Source: CAYJIL01 sp964370235
Lineage (GTDB): Bacteria > Bacteroidota > Bacteroidia > Bacteroidales > Rikenellaceae
Length of the DNA stretch: 31,437 bases
NCBI GenBank assembly: GCA_964370235.1
Contig: CAYJIL010000017.1
Coordinates: 1 to 31,437 of the forward strand
Direction of reading: 5' to 3'
Part shown: positions 23,570 through 31,437 of the stretch, piece after piece
How positions within the stretch are numbered: the stretch's first letter is position 1
Layout of the letters: each line of letters starts with the position of its first letter
Notes under the pieces: model-generated
What the model saw: only the letters and a program-made list of their open reading frames with translations
Told to the model about the DNA's origin: nothing
Databases searched by the model: none
Program-made: the position numbers and the translations under genes

Positions 23570-24292
23570 ATGAAATTACTAAAAATACGTCTAGCCGTTT
23601 TATTGGCCACGATATTAATATTTAGCTCTTGTGATGTCCACATCGAGGGGCGTGGTATGTATGTTACCGAATATGTCGAAATTAGCAGCAGAGTAGATGG
23701 CATTGGTGTGCATGGTAATATGGATCTAATACTAGACCCAAGCCTTGCTCCGGGCGAGGTATATGTGTCGGCATACGAAAATGTCCTAGGTTATCTTGTT
23801 GCCGAGGGCGACTACTACGATGTAGATTGGTACCTAGATGGATATAATATCGATGACGACAATATCGAGATACGAGTTTCGAAAGATCAGTTCGCCCACT
23901 TTAGAGCTAGCGGAGCATCACAAATCATAGTCGAGGGTAAGCAGCCCCTATACACTGTTGAATCATCGATTGTGTTGTCGGGAAACTCTGCTTTTTATGG
24001 TGCCATAGATGCAAGTGATGCCATATCCCTAAAACTATCGGGTGCTAGTTATGTTGAGCTATATGGTCAAACTCACTATTTGCAAGCAACGCTCTCGGGC
24101 GATAGTTTTGCCGATGCCTATCAGCTAGAGTGTGTCGATGCCGAAGTAAATATGTCGGGTGCATCGGAGCTAGCGGTTTATGTCATTCGAGATATTTTTG
24201 GCAGAGCATCGGGCATGAGTTACATAACTGTTGGTGGTAGGCCACGAGATTATGTGCAGTTATCAGGAAATGCAGCAATTCAATATAATTAA
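23570..24292 (+). CDS. GIN-domain (DUF2807) lipoprotein
   Basis: A 240-residue lipoprotein (lipobox FSSC, C21). The body is a right-handed beta-helix-like GIN domain (formerly DUF2807), with repeated motifs ASGASQIIVEG, LSGASYVELYG, LSGDSFADAY, MSGASELAVYV, ASGMSYITVGGRP and LSGNAAIQYN. Such proteins are common in Bacteroidota and are thought to sit on the cell surface; function is unknown. It lies 39 nt after the thioredoxin-like gene and is the last gene before a strong terminator. Confidence 0.88.
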   Translation: MKLLKIRLAVLLATILIFSSCDVHIEGRGMYVTEYVEISSRVDGIGVHGNMDLILDPSLAPGEVYVSAYENVLGYLVAEGDYYDVDWYLDGYNIDDDNIEIRVSKDQFAHFRASGASQIIVEGKQPLYTVESSIVLSGNSAFYGAIDASDAISLKLSGASYVELYGQTHYLQATLSGDSFADAYQLECVDAEVNMSGASELAVYVIRDIFGRASGMSYITVGGRPRDYVQLSGNAAIQYN

Positions 24293-24293
24293 T

Positions 24294-24331
24294 AAAAGCC
24301 CAGATATTTTGAATATAATATCTGGGCTTTT
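24294..24331. terminator. Intrinsic terminator, 15-bp perfect stem
   Basis: AAAAGCCCAGATATT (24294-24308) pairs exactly with AATATCTGGGCTTTT (24317-24331), loop of 8 nt. It begins one base after the stop codon region of the GIN-domain gene and ends the glnS unit. Confidence 0.88.
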
Positions 24332-24344
24332 GGTCTATTTTAAC

Positions 24345-24352
24345 TATCTTTG
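24345..24352 (+). promoter_or_regulatory. Promoter -7 box of the beta-mannosidase-sulfatase unit
   Basis: TATCTTTG, a perfect -7 match, 25 nt before the ATG. It starts only 13 nt after the preceding terminator stem. A TTTG at 24329-24332 is too close (12 nt) to be a standard -33 element. Confidence 0.6.
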
Positions 24353-24377
24353 ACACTCAAACTTAAAATATAATACA

Positions 24378-27038
24378 ATGTTTTCGATTAAAAAAGTCTT
24401 TGCAGCCACCATTACAATACTATCTATGTATTCGTGTGGCTCGTCAGGCAATGTAAATAAATTAATGGCAGATAAAGATCACAAAAATATAATCTCGTTG
24501 AGTGGTGAGTGGGATTTTAGATCTACCACCACGCTTAGTGGCAGGGATGATATAACCCAGTGGAGAGAGGCAAAAGTGCCGGGCGTGGTACATACCGACC
24601 TCCTATCTCACGCTATGATCGAAGATCCTAGTGCAGGAGGCAGCGAGCCTTTGTTACAGTGGATTGGTGATGAAACTTGGGAATATAAGCGTACATTCGA
24701 GGTTGATGGCGAATTTTTGGCGCAAAAAAATCAATCTCTTGTTTTCGAAGGTCTCGACACCTATGCTAACGTATATCTTGGCGACTCGTTAATTTTGTCG
24801 GCAAATAACATGTTCCGCACATGGGAAGTTGACGTTACGGGAGCATTAAGCCCTAGTGGTAATGAGCTTCGTGTCGAGTTTTTGCCAGCCTATGAGCAAG
24901 GCCTGATAGATGGCGAGGGTTATATGGATTTGCCAGCTGGTAATGACAAGGGCGAAAAAGTGAGCTCTATCTTTACCCGCAAAGCACCCTACCAGTTTGG
25001 TTGGGATTGGGGGCCACGCTACCTTACTTGTGGTATTTGGCGAGATGTAAAGCTAGTGGGCTGGAGCGGTTCACACATCGAAAACGTGCAGTATATTCAG
25101 CAGTCGCAGAGTAGCGAAAAGGCAAACTTTGTGGCAAGCGTAACGCTACAATCCGATAATCAAAAGAGCGTAGACCTAGTTATTGCCAACCCACAAGGCG
25201 ATGTTTATGCTAGCCAAAATGTAGCTTTGACACAAGGCGAAAATAAAATATCGATACCATTCGAGATAACCAATCCTAGCCTATGGTGGCCACAAGGTGC
25301 AGGTGATGCCCACCTATACCCAATGCACATGATACTAGCAGAGCAGGGCAGTAAGCTAGACAGCCATTTTGCAAATATTGGAGTTCGCACAATCGAGCTT
25401 CTACAAGTGCCCGACTCGGTGGGCGAGGGGCAAAGTTTCCACTTTGAGGTAAATGGTGAGCCAATTTTTGCCAAAGGTGCAAACTATATCCCTATGGATA
25501 ACTTCTTGCCAAACGTTTCTCCACACAAATATGAGGAGTTTATTAAAATGTGTGTCGAGAGCAACTATAACATGATACGTGTTTGGGGTGGTGGTATTTA
25601 CGAAGATGACTACCTATATGAACTATGCGATAAATATGGTCTTATGGTATGGCAAGACTTTGCATTTGCTTGTTCGCTATATCCATGGGATGATGAGTTT
25701 TTGGCAAATGTTGAGCAAGAAGCTATCGACAATGTTCGCAGATTACGCAACCACCCATCTATTGCTATATGGTGTGGTAACAACGAAATTACCGAGCTAT
25801 GGCACCACTGGGGCTATCAGCGCATGTATGGTTGGAACCAAGAGCAACAAGACACCATCTATGCTGGTATGCAAAAGCTATTTTATGAGTTAATACCATC
25901 GGTTCTTGAGCGTGAAGATACTACACGTTTCTATCACCCAAGTTCGCCGCTATATGGTCGTGGTAACCCAAAGAGCCAAATCATGGGCGATGTTCACTAC
26001 TGGGGAGTGTTCCACGACGAAGAGCCATTTAGTGTCTACAAAGATAAGCCGGGTAGATTTAGCAACGAGTATGGTTTTATGTCGCTTGCTTGCTACGACA
26101 CCTACCGTGAATATTTCTCGCCAGAGCAAATGCAGCTATATAGCGATGCTATGATAATACACCAAAAGAGCCCAAAGGGTTATCGTGTAATGGAGGAGTA
26201 TATGGATAGAGAACTCCCAATCCTAAAAGACGACTTTAGAGAGTATGTCTACCTAACACAAATTCTTCAGGCCGAAGGCATCAAGATTGCTATGGAGGGT
26301 CACCGTCAAAAACGTCCTTGGACAATGGGTTCGTTATATTGGCAGGTGAACGACTTGTGGCCAGTGGCATCGTGGTCATCTATGGACTCACAAATGAGAT
26401 GGAAAGCGCTACAATTCTATGCTAAGCGTAGCTTTGCACCATCGACAATATCTTTTGAAGATGTAGATTCAACAAACGTAGTTAAGCTGTGGGGTGTTAA
26501 CGATAGATTACACCAAGTCGATGGCGAGTTAACTCTGTCGCTTGTTGGTTTCGATGGCGAGGTGTATTGGAGTCAAAATAGCCAAGACATTAACATACCT
26601 CGTAACGGCAACCTTCTTATTATGGAAAAGAGCGCAAGCGAGCTTTTGGGCGATGTTCCAGCTAACGAGGCGGTGCTTGTGGCTAAGGCTCTAGTAGGTG
26701 ATGATTGGGTTGAAAAGCTATTCTACTTTGTGCCGCTAAAAGACCTAGATCTACCAACCGAAAAATATGACGTAGACTACAAAAAAGTAGGCGAGCATAG
26801 TGTCGAAGTTACCATAACGGCAAAAACACTGCTCAAGAGCATTTTGTTTGAAGCAGAGGCTCTGCAAGGTAACCCTTCTGATGCCTACTTTGATATGCTA
26901 GCAGGGCAAAAGCGCACTGTAATGCTCAACTTTATTGAGCCAGTAGATTCAATCGAAGAATTAGGTATTTTTGTAACAACCCTAAATTCAAAAGTACACA
27001 AAAAAGGTTCAAAACCTATTACCAAAGACATTAAATAG
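24378..27038 (+). CDS. Beta-mannosidase, glycoside hydrolase family 2, lipoprotein
   Basis: An 886-residue exo-acting enzyme that should remove terminal beta-linked mannose. Lipobox SMYSC places it in the envelope. The GH2 layout is complete: jelly-roll domain (LSGEWDFR, VPGVVHTDLL, FEGLDTYANVYLGD), immunoglobulin-like domain, then the TIM barrel with acid/base E470 (WCGNNEITELW) and nucleophile E564 (SNEYGF), and GSLYWQVNDLWPVASWSSMD near the substrate pocket. C-terminal beta domains follow. RKAPYQFGWDWGPR is characteristic of beta-mannosidases as opposed to beta-galactosidases. It is followed by a sulfatase gene after 23 nt. There is no SusC/SusD pair nearby, so this is not a classical polysaccharide utilisation locus. 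Confidence 0.93.
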   Translation: MFSIKKVFAATITILSMYSCGSSGNVNKLMADKDHKNIISLSGEWDFRSTTTLSGRDDITQWREAKVPGVVHTDLLSHAMIEDPSAGGSEPLLQWIGDETWEYKRTFEVDGEFLAQKNQSLVFEGLDTYANVYLGDSLILSANNMFRTWEVDVTGALSPSGNELRVEFLPAYEQGLIDGEGYMDLPAGNDKGEKVSSIFTRKAPYQFGWDWGPRYLTCGIWRDVKLVGWSGSHIENVQYIQQSQSSEKANFVASVTLQSDNQKSVDLVIANPQGDVYASQNVALTQGENKISIPFEITNPSLWWPQGAGDAHLYPMHMILAEQGSKLDSHFANIGVRTIELLQVPDSVGEGQSFHFEVNGEPIFAKGANYIPMDNFLPNVSPHKYEEFIKMCVESNYNMIRVWGGGIYEDDYLYELCDKYGLMVWQDFAFACSLYPWDDEFLANVEQEAIDNVRRLRNHPSIAIWCGNNEITELWHHWGYQRMYGWNQEQQDTIYAGMQKLFYELIPSVLEREDTTRFYHPSSPLYGRGNPKSQIMGDVHYWGVFHDEEPFSVYKDKPGRFSNEYGFMSLACYDTYREYFSPEQMQLYSDAMIIHQKSPKGYRVMEEYMDRELPILKDDFREYVYLTQILQAEGIKIAMEGHRQKRPWTMGSLYWQVNDLWPVASWSSMDSQMRWKALQFYAKRSFAPSTISFEDVDSTNVVKLWGVNDRLHQVDGELTLSLVGFDGEVYWSQNSQDINIPRNGNLLIMEKSASELLGDVPANEAVLVAKALVGDDWVEKLFYFVPLKDLDLPTEKYDVDYKKVGEHSVEVTITAKTLLKSILFEAEALQGNPSDAYFDMLAGQKRTVMLNFIEPVDSIEELGIFVTTLNSKVHKKGSKPITKDIK

Positions 27039-27061
27039 AGCTATCAACAAACCTAAATATA

Positions 27062-28573
27062 ATGAAACGTAAACTAAAAGCGGCTCTAGGTGCTATGATT
27101 TTAGCAGCACCTTTGAGCGCACAAGAAAAACCAAATATTGTAGTAATATATGCCGATGACCTAGGTTATGGCGATGTTGGGTGTTATGGAGCAACAAAAG
27201 TAGCAACCCCCAATATCGATAGAGTAGCGAGCGAAGGTATTCGCCACACCAACCTACACACTAGCTCGGCAACAAGTACACCATCACGCTTTAGCCTGCT
27301 AACGGGTACTTATGCGTGGCGACAAAAAGGAACGGGTGTTGCAGCTGGCGATGCAGCAATGCTTATTAAACCAACGGTTGAGACACTACCCAAAATGCTA
27401 CAACGTGCAGGCTATAATACTGCCGTAGTGGGTAAGTGGCACTTGGGGCTTGGTGACACCAGTGGCAAACAAAACTGGAATGGTAAGATTAGCCCGGGAG
27501 CTAACGATATAGGCTTTGACTATTCGTTTATTATGGCTGCTACGGGCGATCGTGTGCCATGTGTTTATATCGAAGATGGTAGAGCGGTTGATCTCGACCC
27601 CAACGACCCTATCGAGGTAAGCTACTCAAAATCTTTTGAGGGTGAGCCTACGGGCAAAAATAACCCCGAACTTTTGAAAATGCACCCAAGTCATGGTCAC
27701 GACCAAGCACTCATTAACGGTATTAGCCGCATTGGTTATATGCGAGGAGGCAAGAGTGCTCTTTGGGTAGACGAAGAGATTGGCGACCGCATAACCGAAA
27801 AGGCAGTCGAGTTTATTGAATCTAGCGACACAAGCGAGCCTATATTCCTATTCTTTGCAACTAACGATATTCACGTGCCACGTGCACCACATCCACGATT
27901 TGTGGGTGCTAGCGGCATGGGAGCACGAGGCGATGCAATTGTAGAGTTCGATTGGTCGGTGGGTCAGGTACTCGATGCACTCGAGCGCAAAGGAATTGCC
28001 GACAATACGCTAGTTATCATCACTAGCGACAATGGGCCAGTGGTAGACGATGGTTACCACGACCAGTCGGTTGAGTTATTGGGCGATCACAAGCCTTGGG
28101 GCGAGCTTCGAGGTGGTAAGTATAGCATTTTTGAGGCAGGTACAAGGGTAATTGGTATTGCTAAGTGGAACGGAGTAATTGCAGCAGGCGATAGTAACGA
28201 TGCACCAATTAGCCAAGTCGACCTATATGCAACTCTAGGCTCTATTGCTGGTGCAAAAGATTTGGCTACCAATGATAGCGAAGATCTAAGCTCAGAGCTA
28301 ATAGGAAAGAGTAGTAAGGGGCGCAAATATCTTGTTAAGCATGGTCAAACACACTCTATTACTGTGGGTGACTGGAAGTATATTAAGCCAATTCCGGGTG
28401 TGAAATATACCTATAATGCACATGTTAATATCGAGCTAGGTACTAGTGCCGAACCACAGCTATATAACCTAAAAAACGACTTGGGCGAGAGAGTTAATCT
28501 TGCAAATGAGAATCCCAAAATGGTAGAAAAGCTAAGCAAAAAACTCGAAGAGATAATTGCTAATAAAAAATAG
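27062..28573 (+). CDS. Type I sulfatase, serine type, exported
   Basis: A 503-residue sulfatase hydrolysing sulfate esters, most likely on glycans. The signal peptide is about 1-20. Metal and catalytic residues: D32/D33 (IYADDLGYGD), the formylglycine motif S72-T-P-S-R76, K125/H127 (VVGKWHLG), NDIHVPRAPH, and SDNGP followed by KPWGELRGGK. The modified residue is Ser, so activation needs an anaerobic sulfatase-maturating radical-SAM enzyme, which is not encoded in the window. It is in the same transcription unit as the beta-mannosidase, suggesting a sulfated mannose-containing substrate (inference). Confidence 0.93.
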   Translation: MKRKLKAALGAMILAAPLSAQEKPNIVVIYADDLGYGDVGCYGATKVATPNIDRVASEGIRHTNLHTSSATSTPSRFSLLTGTYAWRQKGTGVAAGDAAMLIKPTVETLPKMLQRAGYNTAVVGKWHLGLGDTSGKQNWNGKISPGANDIGFDYSFIMAATGDRVPCVYIEDGRAVDLDPNDPIEVSYSKSFEGEPTGKNNPELLKMHPSHGHDQALINGISRIGYMRGGKSALWVDEEIGDRITEKAVEFIESSDTSEPIFLFFATNDIHVPRAPHPRFVGASGMGARGDAIVEFDWSVGQVLDALERKGIADNTLVIITSDNGPVVDDGYHDQSVELLGDHKPWGELRGGKYSIFEAGTRVIGIAKWNGVIAAGDSNDAPISQVDLYATLGSIAGAKDLATNDSEDLSSELIGKSSKGRKYLVKHGQTHSITVGDWKYIKPIPGVKYTYNAHVNIELGTSAEPQLYNLKNDLGERVNLANENPKMVEKLSKKLEEIIANKK

Positions 28574-28642
28574 GAGTAATTAATTTTTTGTTAAAATAAT
28601 AACACTTTGCTTTTTTTAGTGCTGTCTTTGTGATAAATTTTA

Positions 28643-28650
28643 TATCTTTA
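28643..28650 (+). promoter_or_regulatory. Candidate promoter -7 box of the trpB-like gene
   Basis: TATCTTTA resembles TAnnTTTG, 43 nt before the ATG. A second possible box, TGTCTTTG (28623-28630), lies just upstream. The 120-nt region is AT-rich; I see no convincing attenuator. Confidence 0.42.
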
Positions 28651-28693
28651 CATAATAAGTAATAAGAAAATAGTAATAAAATTATATAACCTA

Positions 28694-30052
28694 ATGAAGA
28701 CCAAAAGATTTATTCTCCCAGAGAGCGAAATACCAACACAATGGTATAACATTGCAGCAGATATGAAAAATAAACCACTTCTGCCGCTAAATCCACAAAC
28801 AAAGGAGCCATTAACACCCGAAGATTTATACCCTTTATTCTCTGAGGAGGTATCACGCCAAGAGCTTAATATGACCGATCGTTATATCGACATACCAGAG
28901 CCAGTGCGTCAGGAGTATTGCAACTACCGTTCAACACCACTAGTTCGTGCCTATGAGCTAGAGAAAGCGCTAGGTACTCCTGCACACATCTACTTCAAGA
29001 ACGAGAGCGTGAGTCCAATTGGTTCACACAAAATAAACTCAGCCCTAGCACAAGCATACTACTGCAAAGAGGAGGGAGTAACAAATATTACTACCGAGAC
29101 AGGTGCAGGTCAGTGGGGTGCTGCCCTTTCCTATGCAGCTCAAAAATTTGATCTAGAGCTAGCGGTATATATGGTAAAGATTAGCTATGAGCAAAAGCCA
29201 TATCGCCGTTCTATTATGCAAACTTTTGGAGCACAGGTAATCCCTTCGCCATCTATGTCTACAAAGGCAGGTCGCAAGGTGCTAACCGAGCGTCCAACAT
29301 ATCAAGGTTCGCTAGGTACGGCTATTTCGGAGGCTGTTGAGCTAGCGCAATCGACACCTAACTGTAAGTATGCACTTGGTTCGGTTCTTAACCACGTAAC
29401 TATTCACCAAACGGTGATTGGTCTTGAGGCCGAAAAGCAAATGGCAATGGCTGGTGAGTATCCCGACATTGTGATTGGTTGTTTTGGTGGTGGTAGTAAC
29501 TTTGGTGGTATTGCCTTTCCGTTCCTGCGTCACAACCTATCGGGCGAGCGTAACAGCCGTTTCATAGCAGCAGAGCCAGCGTCATGCCCAAAGCTAACAC
29601 GTGGTGTTTTCCGTTATGATTTTGGTGATGAAATTGGTTACACACCACTTCTGCCAATGTACACGCTAGGTCACAACTTCTCTCCATCTAACATACACGC
29701 AGGTGGTCTTCGTTACCATGGTGCTGGTGTAATTGCATCGCAACTTTTAAAGGATGGTTTGATTGAGGCTGTTAGCCTACCACAGGTCGAGACCTTTGAG
29801 GCTGGTGTACTTTTTGCACGCACCGAGGGTATCGTTCCTGCTCCCGAGTCTTGCCACGCTATTGCAGCAGCAATTAACGAGGCAAAAAAATGTATCGAAA
29901 CGGGCGAAGAGAAAGTTATTCTATTCAACCTATCGGGTCATGGCCTAATCGACATGGCATCATACGATAAGTACATTGCAGGCGACCTTATCAACTATGA
30001 GCTATCACAAGAGGAGATCGACAAGAACGTTGCCGAGCTAAATCTTTTATAG
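28694..30052 (+). CDS. trpB: Tryptophan synthase beta chain, TrpB2 type
   Basis: A 452-residue PLP enzyme condensing serine with indole. PLP lysine K113 lies in GSHKINSA; catalytic glutamate E135 in TETGAGQWG; the phosphate loop is GCFGGGSNFGG; the C-terminal LFNLSGHG is also conserved. Length (about 450 versus 400) and the N-terminal extension (LPESEIPTQWYNI) mark the TrpB2 group, which usually does not form a stable complex with TrpA. No trpA or other trp genes flank it. It probably captures free indole or acts with a distant TrpA (inference). It forms a single-gene unit with a promoter region and terminator. Confidence 0.94.
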   Translation: MKTKRFILPESEIPTQWYNIAADMKNKPLLPLNPQTKEPLTPEDLYPLFSEEVSRQELNMTDRYIDIPEPVRQEYCNYRSTPLVRAYELEKALGTPAHIYFKNESVSPIGSHKINSALAQAYYCKEEGVTNITTETGAGQWGAALSYAAQKFDLELAVYMVKISYEQKPYRRSIMQTFGAQVIPSPSMSTKAGRKVLTERPTYQGSLGTAISEAVELAQSTPNCKYALGSVLNHVTIHQTVIGLEAEKQMAMAGEYPDIVIGCFGGGSNFGGIAFPFLRHNLSGERNSRFIAAEPASCPKLTRGVFRYDFGDEIGYTPLLPMYTLGHNFSPSNIHAGGLRYHGAGVIASQLLKDGLIEAVSLPQVETFEAGVLFARTEGIVPAPESCHAIAAAINEAKKCIETGEEKVILFNLSGHGLIDMASYDKYIAGDLINYELSQEEIDKNVAELNLL

Positions 30053-30090
30053 TAAAATACAACTTGCCCAATTTTTGTGGCAAATTTATA

Positions 30091-30134
30091 ACAAGCAGAG
30101 CTTGCTTCGAGGTATCGAGGCAAGCTCTGCTTGT
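30091..30134 (+). terminator. Hairpin terminator after trpB
   Basis: A 20-bp stem (30091-30110 with 30115-30134) containing one G-U pair and closed by a GGTA loop. The core AGCAGAGCTTGC is GC-rich. The trailing sequence is GT-rich and not a pure T run, so efficiency is uncertain. Confidence 0.72.
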
Positions 30135-30155
30135 GTGTTGTGTCGGGTACAATAT

Positions 30156-30186
30156 TTTGGGATTTTATCGGTTTTTTATATCTTTG
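30156..30186 (+). promoter_or_regulatory. Promoter of tsaE
   Basis: -33 TTTG (30156-30159) and a perfect -7 TATCTTTG (30179-30186), separated by 19 nt, the standard Bacteroidota spacing. Start site about 10 nt before the tsaE ATG, so the leader is very short. Confidence 0.8.
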
Positions 30187-30203
30187 GATAAAGTTTATAT
30201 GTT

Positions 30204-30653
30204 ATGGAGTATATTTTTAAAGCAGACGATTTAGGCGATCTTGAGCAAATTGCTCTGCAAATGCGCAAGATAATAGAGTCGCAAGAGATAGATATTTTGC
30301 TCATGTATGGCGGAATGGGTGCAGGTAAAACAACCTTTACTCGTGTGCTATGTGGCGAGTTTGGTGTTACCGATCAGGTAACTAGCCCAACCTTTGCTCT
30401 TGTTAATGAGTATAAAAAAGATGATGGTGGGTTGATTCACCACTTCGATTTTTATAGAATCAACAAACTAGAAGAGGTTTTTGACCTTGGTTACGAGGAG
30501 TACTTCTATGATGGTAACCTCTCTATTGTTGAGTGGCCTGAGTTAATTGAGCCTATCATTCCCTATGACGACCCATCAGTAAAGATTGCAAGGGTAGACA
30601 TAACGGTAATCTCTAGCGATAAGAGAGAGTTTAGGCTTACTTGTGCAAGTTAG
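30204..30653 (+). CDS. tsaE: tRNA threonylcarbamoyladenosine biosynthesis ATPase TsaE
   Basis: A 149-residue P-loop ATPase needed for multiple rounds of t6A synthesis by TsaB-TsaD. Walker A is GGMGAGKTT (36-44), followed by TSPTFALVNEY (60-70), HHFDFYRI and the late SIVEWPELIEPIIP. Length and motif order are standard. It is a single gene with its own promoter and is far from tsaB (10818-11534) in the same window. The trailing DITVISSDKREFRL is a typical C-terminal strand. Confidence 0.96.
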   Translation: MEYIFKADDLGDLEQIALQMRKIIESQEIDILLMYGGMGAGKTTFTRVLCGEFGVTDQVTSPTFALVNEYKKDDGGLIHHFDFYRINKLEEVFDLGYEEYFYDGNLSIVEWPELIEPIIPYDDPSVKIARVDITVISSDKREFRLTCAS

Positions 30654-30670
30654 TATTACCAAATATTGAT

Positions 30671-30726
30671 ATATAAAGTAAACAAGGTATCTCGATTCAA
30701 TTCGAGATACCTTGTTTACTTTATAT
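30671..30726. terminator. Bidirectional terminator, 25-bp perfect stem
   Basis: 30671-30695 is the exact reverse complement of 30702-30726, with a 6-nt loop TTCAAT. It lies between convergent tsaE and the DUF1566-like gene, and A/T-rich outer arms give U runs on both transcripts. Confidence 0.9.
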
Positions 30727-30743
30727 GTTTGATGTACTAGCCG

Positions 30744-31331
30744 CTACTTCACAACTCTAACACATCTAATCGATGCAAAATCTGTTTTAAATATCAGTGG
30801 GTTGTTTGCCAGATCTTTTGAAATCTCTAGCGCAATTGCATATTTGCTACTTTTTAAGCCTTCGCTAGTCCAATATATTCCTAGTGCACCCAAGCCTTCG
30901 ATTGCTCCGCCGTTGCCTTTTTTTCCTGCATAAGGTAGATACGTAAATTTTGTTTTATCACCTCGCTCATTGTAAATGGCAGCACTCCCATTCATATGCA
31001 CTATTCTAGAAAGTATAGCTTGCAGCTCTTTTCGGTTTGGTAGACGCCACTCACCTTTGCCATCCGTATTAAATTTTTTAACTCCATAACCAACTTCGTT
31101 CTCTTTTTCACCCATTACTTTGCGAGCTTTTATCGAAGAGTCGGTATTCCATGCAAAGTATTCGCCGTAGGAGTTTATTCTATTAGAGCTAGCACCTACA
31201 TTTCGATCGGCTATTTCGAGCCAATAGCTTTCGCCTTTTTTGTTGTCAATCTCTACCACTACAGCACCTTGTGCCGATACGCTAAATGTTGCAAATGCAG
31301 CTAAAATGAATGTTAAAATTTTTAGTTTCAT
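30744..31331 (-). CDS. Exported DUF1566-like (Fibrobacter paralogous / lectin-fold) protein
   Basis: A 195-residue secreted protein with signal peptide about 1-20 (MKLKILTFILAAFATFSVSA). The mature region has the marks of the DUF1566/Lcl-C or Fibrobacter major-paralogous domain, a sulfatase-modifying-factor/C-type-lectin-like fold: WLEIADRNVGASS, YGEYFAWNT, EWRLPNRKELQAIL, LGIYWTSE and a terminal IRCVRVVK. It could bind glycans or proteins at the surface. It begins 27 nt after the stop of a gene entering from the right edge and probably shares its transcript. Confidence 0.78.
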   Translation of the reverse strand: MKLKILTFILAAFATFSVSAQGAVVVEIDNKKGESYWLEIADRNVGASSNRINSYGEYFAWNTDSSIKARKVMGEKENEVGYGVKKFNTDGKGEWRLPNRKELQAILSRIVHMNGSAAIYNERGDKTKFTYLPYAGKKGNGGAIEGLGALGIYWTSEGLKSSKYAIALEISKDLANNPLIFKTDFASIRCVRVVK

Positions 31332-31358
31332 TTTTTTAAGTTTTAATTATTATTATCG

Positions 31359-31437
31359 TTAAAATCTATCACTCCCTTTCATAAACTCACGCTTTTCTAC
31401 CTTTGATCCTTGGCTAAACTGGTAGCGAAGCGAAAAA
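31359..31437 (-). CDS. C-terminal fragment of an outer-membrane-barrel-like protein (cut by window edge)
   Basis: Reading in from the right edge on the minus strand, 25 codons (FSLRYQFSQGSKVEKREF ... DRF) end at a TAA at 31361-31359. The pattern of a beta strand followed by a short basic tail resembles the end of outer-membrane beta-barrel/TonB-receptor-family proteins of Bacteroidota. Other frames on this strand stop quickly. Only the tail is visible, so the family is a guess. Confidence 0.6.
   Translation of the reverse strand, partial: FSLRYQFSQGSKVEKREFMKGSDRF

Noticed and set aside
24378..28573. Polysaccharide utilisation locus
   Set aside because: There is no SusC/SusD pair, hybrid sensor or ECF sigma/anti-sigma gene beside the mannosidase and sulfatase.
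1..31437. CRISPR arrays, tRNA or rRNA genes, insertion sequences
   Set aside because: I looked through the intergenic regions and saw no direct-repeat array, no cloverleaf-like sequence and no transposase or terminal repeats.

Overview
The window looks like chromosomal DNA of an anaerobic member of the Bacteroidota, most likely Bacteroidales. Three things support this. Many genes are preceded by the Bacteroidota -7 promoter element TAnnTTTG, usually as TATCTTTG. Secreted proteins carry short MKK-type signals or lipoboxes. Several families are typical of the phylum: DUF4919, LA_2272-type surface repeats, GIN/DUF2807 lipoproteins, and the HGVHSPF methyltransferase-like family. All stop codons fit the standard code. 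A run of exactly 100 Ns (14226-14325) marks a scaffold gap, so the order of the two halves is not proven by sequence.

Left part, minus strand, about 6.65 kb to 0.08 kb: one tightly spaced six-gene block. In transcription order it encodes a secreted alpha/beta-hydrolase, a DUF1893 protein, an ECF-type S-component-like membrane protein, a NapH/NapG-like membrane protein with about six [4Fe-4S] sites, a lipoprotein aldo/keto reductase with two ferredoxin-type clusters, and a TonB-dependent receptor. It combines an uptake route with envelope redox chemistry. I know of no described pathway matching it, and it is the best candidate here for an uncharacterised system.

Middle part, plus strand, about 6.7-14.2 kb: a degenerate methyltransferase-like protein, a PduO-type cobalamin adenosyltransferase, a DUF4919 protein, dihydrolipoyl dehydrogenase and an Lrp/AsnC regulator. 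These are followed by a compact tsaB-rex-ribF cluster with 2-3 nt spacings and a lipoprotein resembling family-10-like glycoside hydrolases, which ends at a clear intrinsic terminator just before the gap.

After the gap, plus strand: a LytS/LytTR two-component pair with a 4-nt overlap and a surface repeat protein. A 21-bp stem terminator separates these from the minus-strand class II (B12-dependent) ribonucleotide reductase and folB. Next come glnS with two envelope lipoproteins (a thioredoxin-like protein that has lost its first active-site Cys, and a GIN-domain protein), a GH2 beta-mannosidase with a Ser-type sulfatase, a stand-alone trpB2-type gene, and tsaE. The right end holds a minus-strand secreted DUF1566-like protein and the last 25 codons of an outer-membrane-like protein.

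Functional links inside the window: the adenosyltransferase can supply adenosylcobalamin to NrdJ; TsaB and TsaE are two of the partners for tRNA t6A synthesis; mannosidase and sulfatase probably act on sulfated or mannosylated glycans; Rex could tie NADH/NAD+ status to nearby redox genes. Intergenic regions are short. The only gene-free stretch over 300 nt is 14061-14408, which includes the gap.
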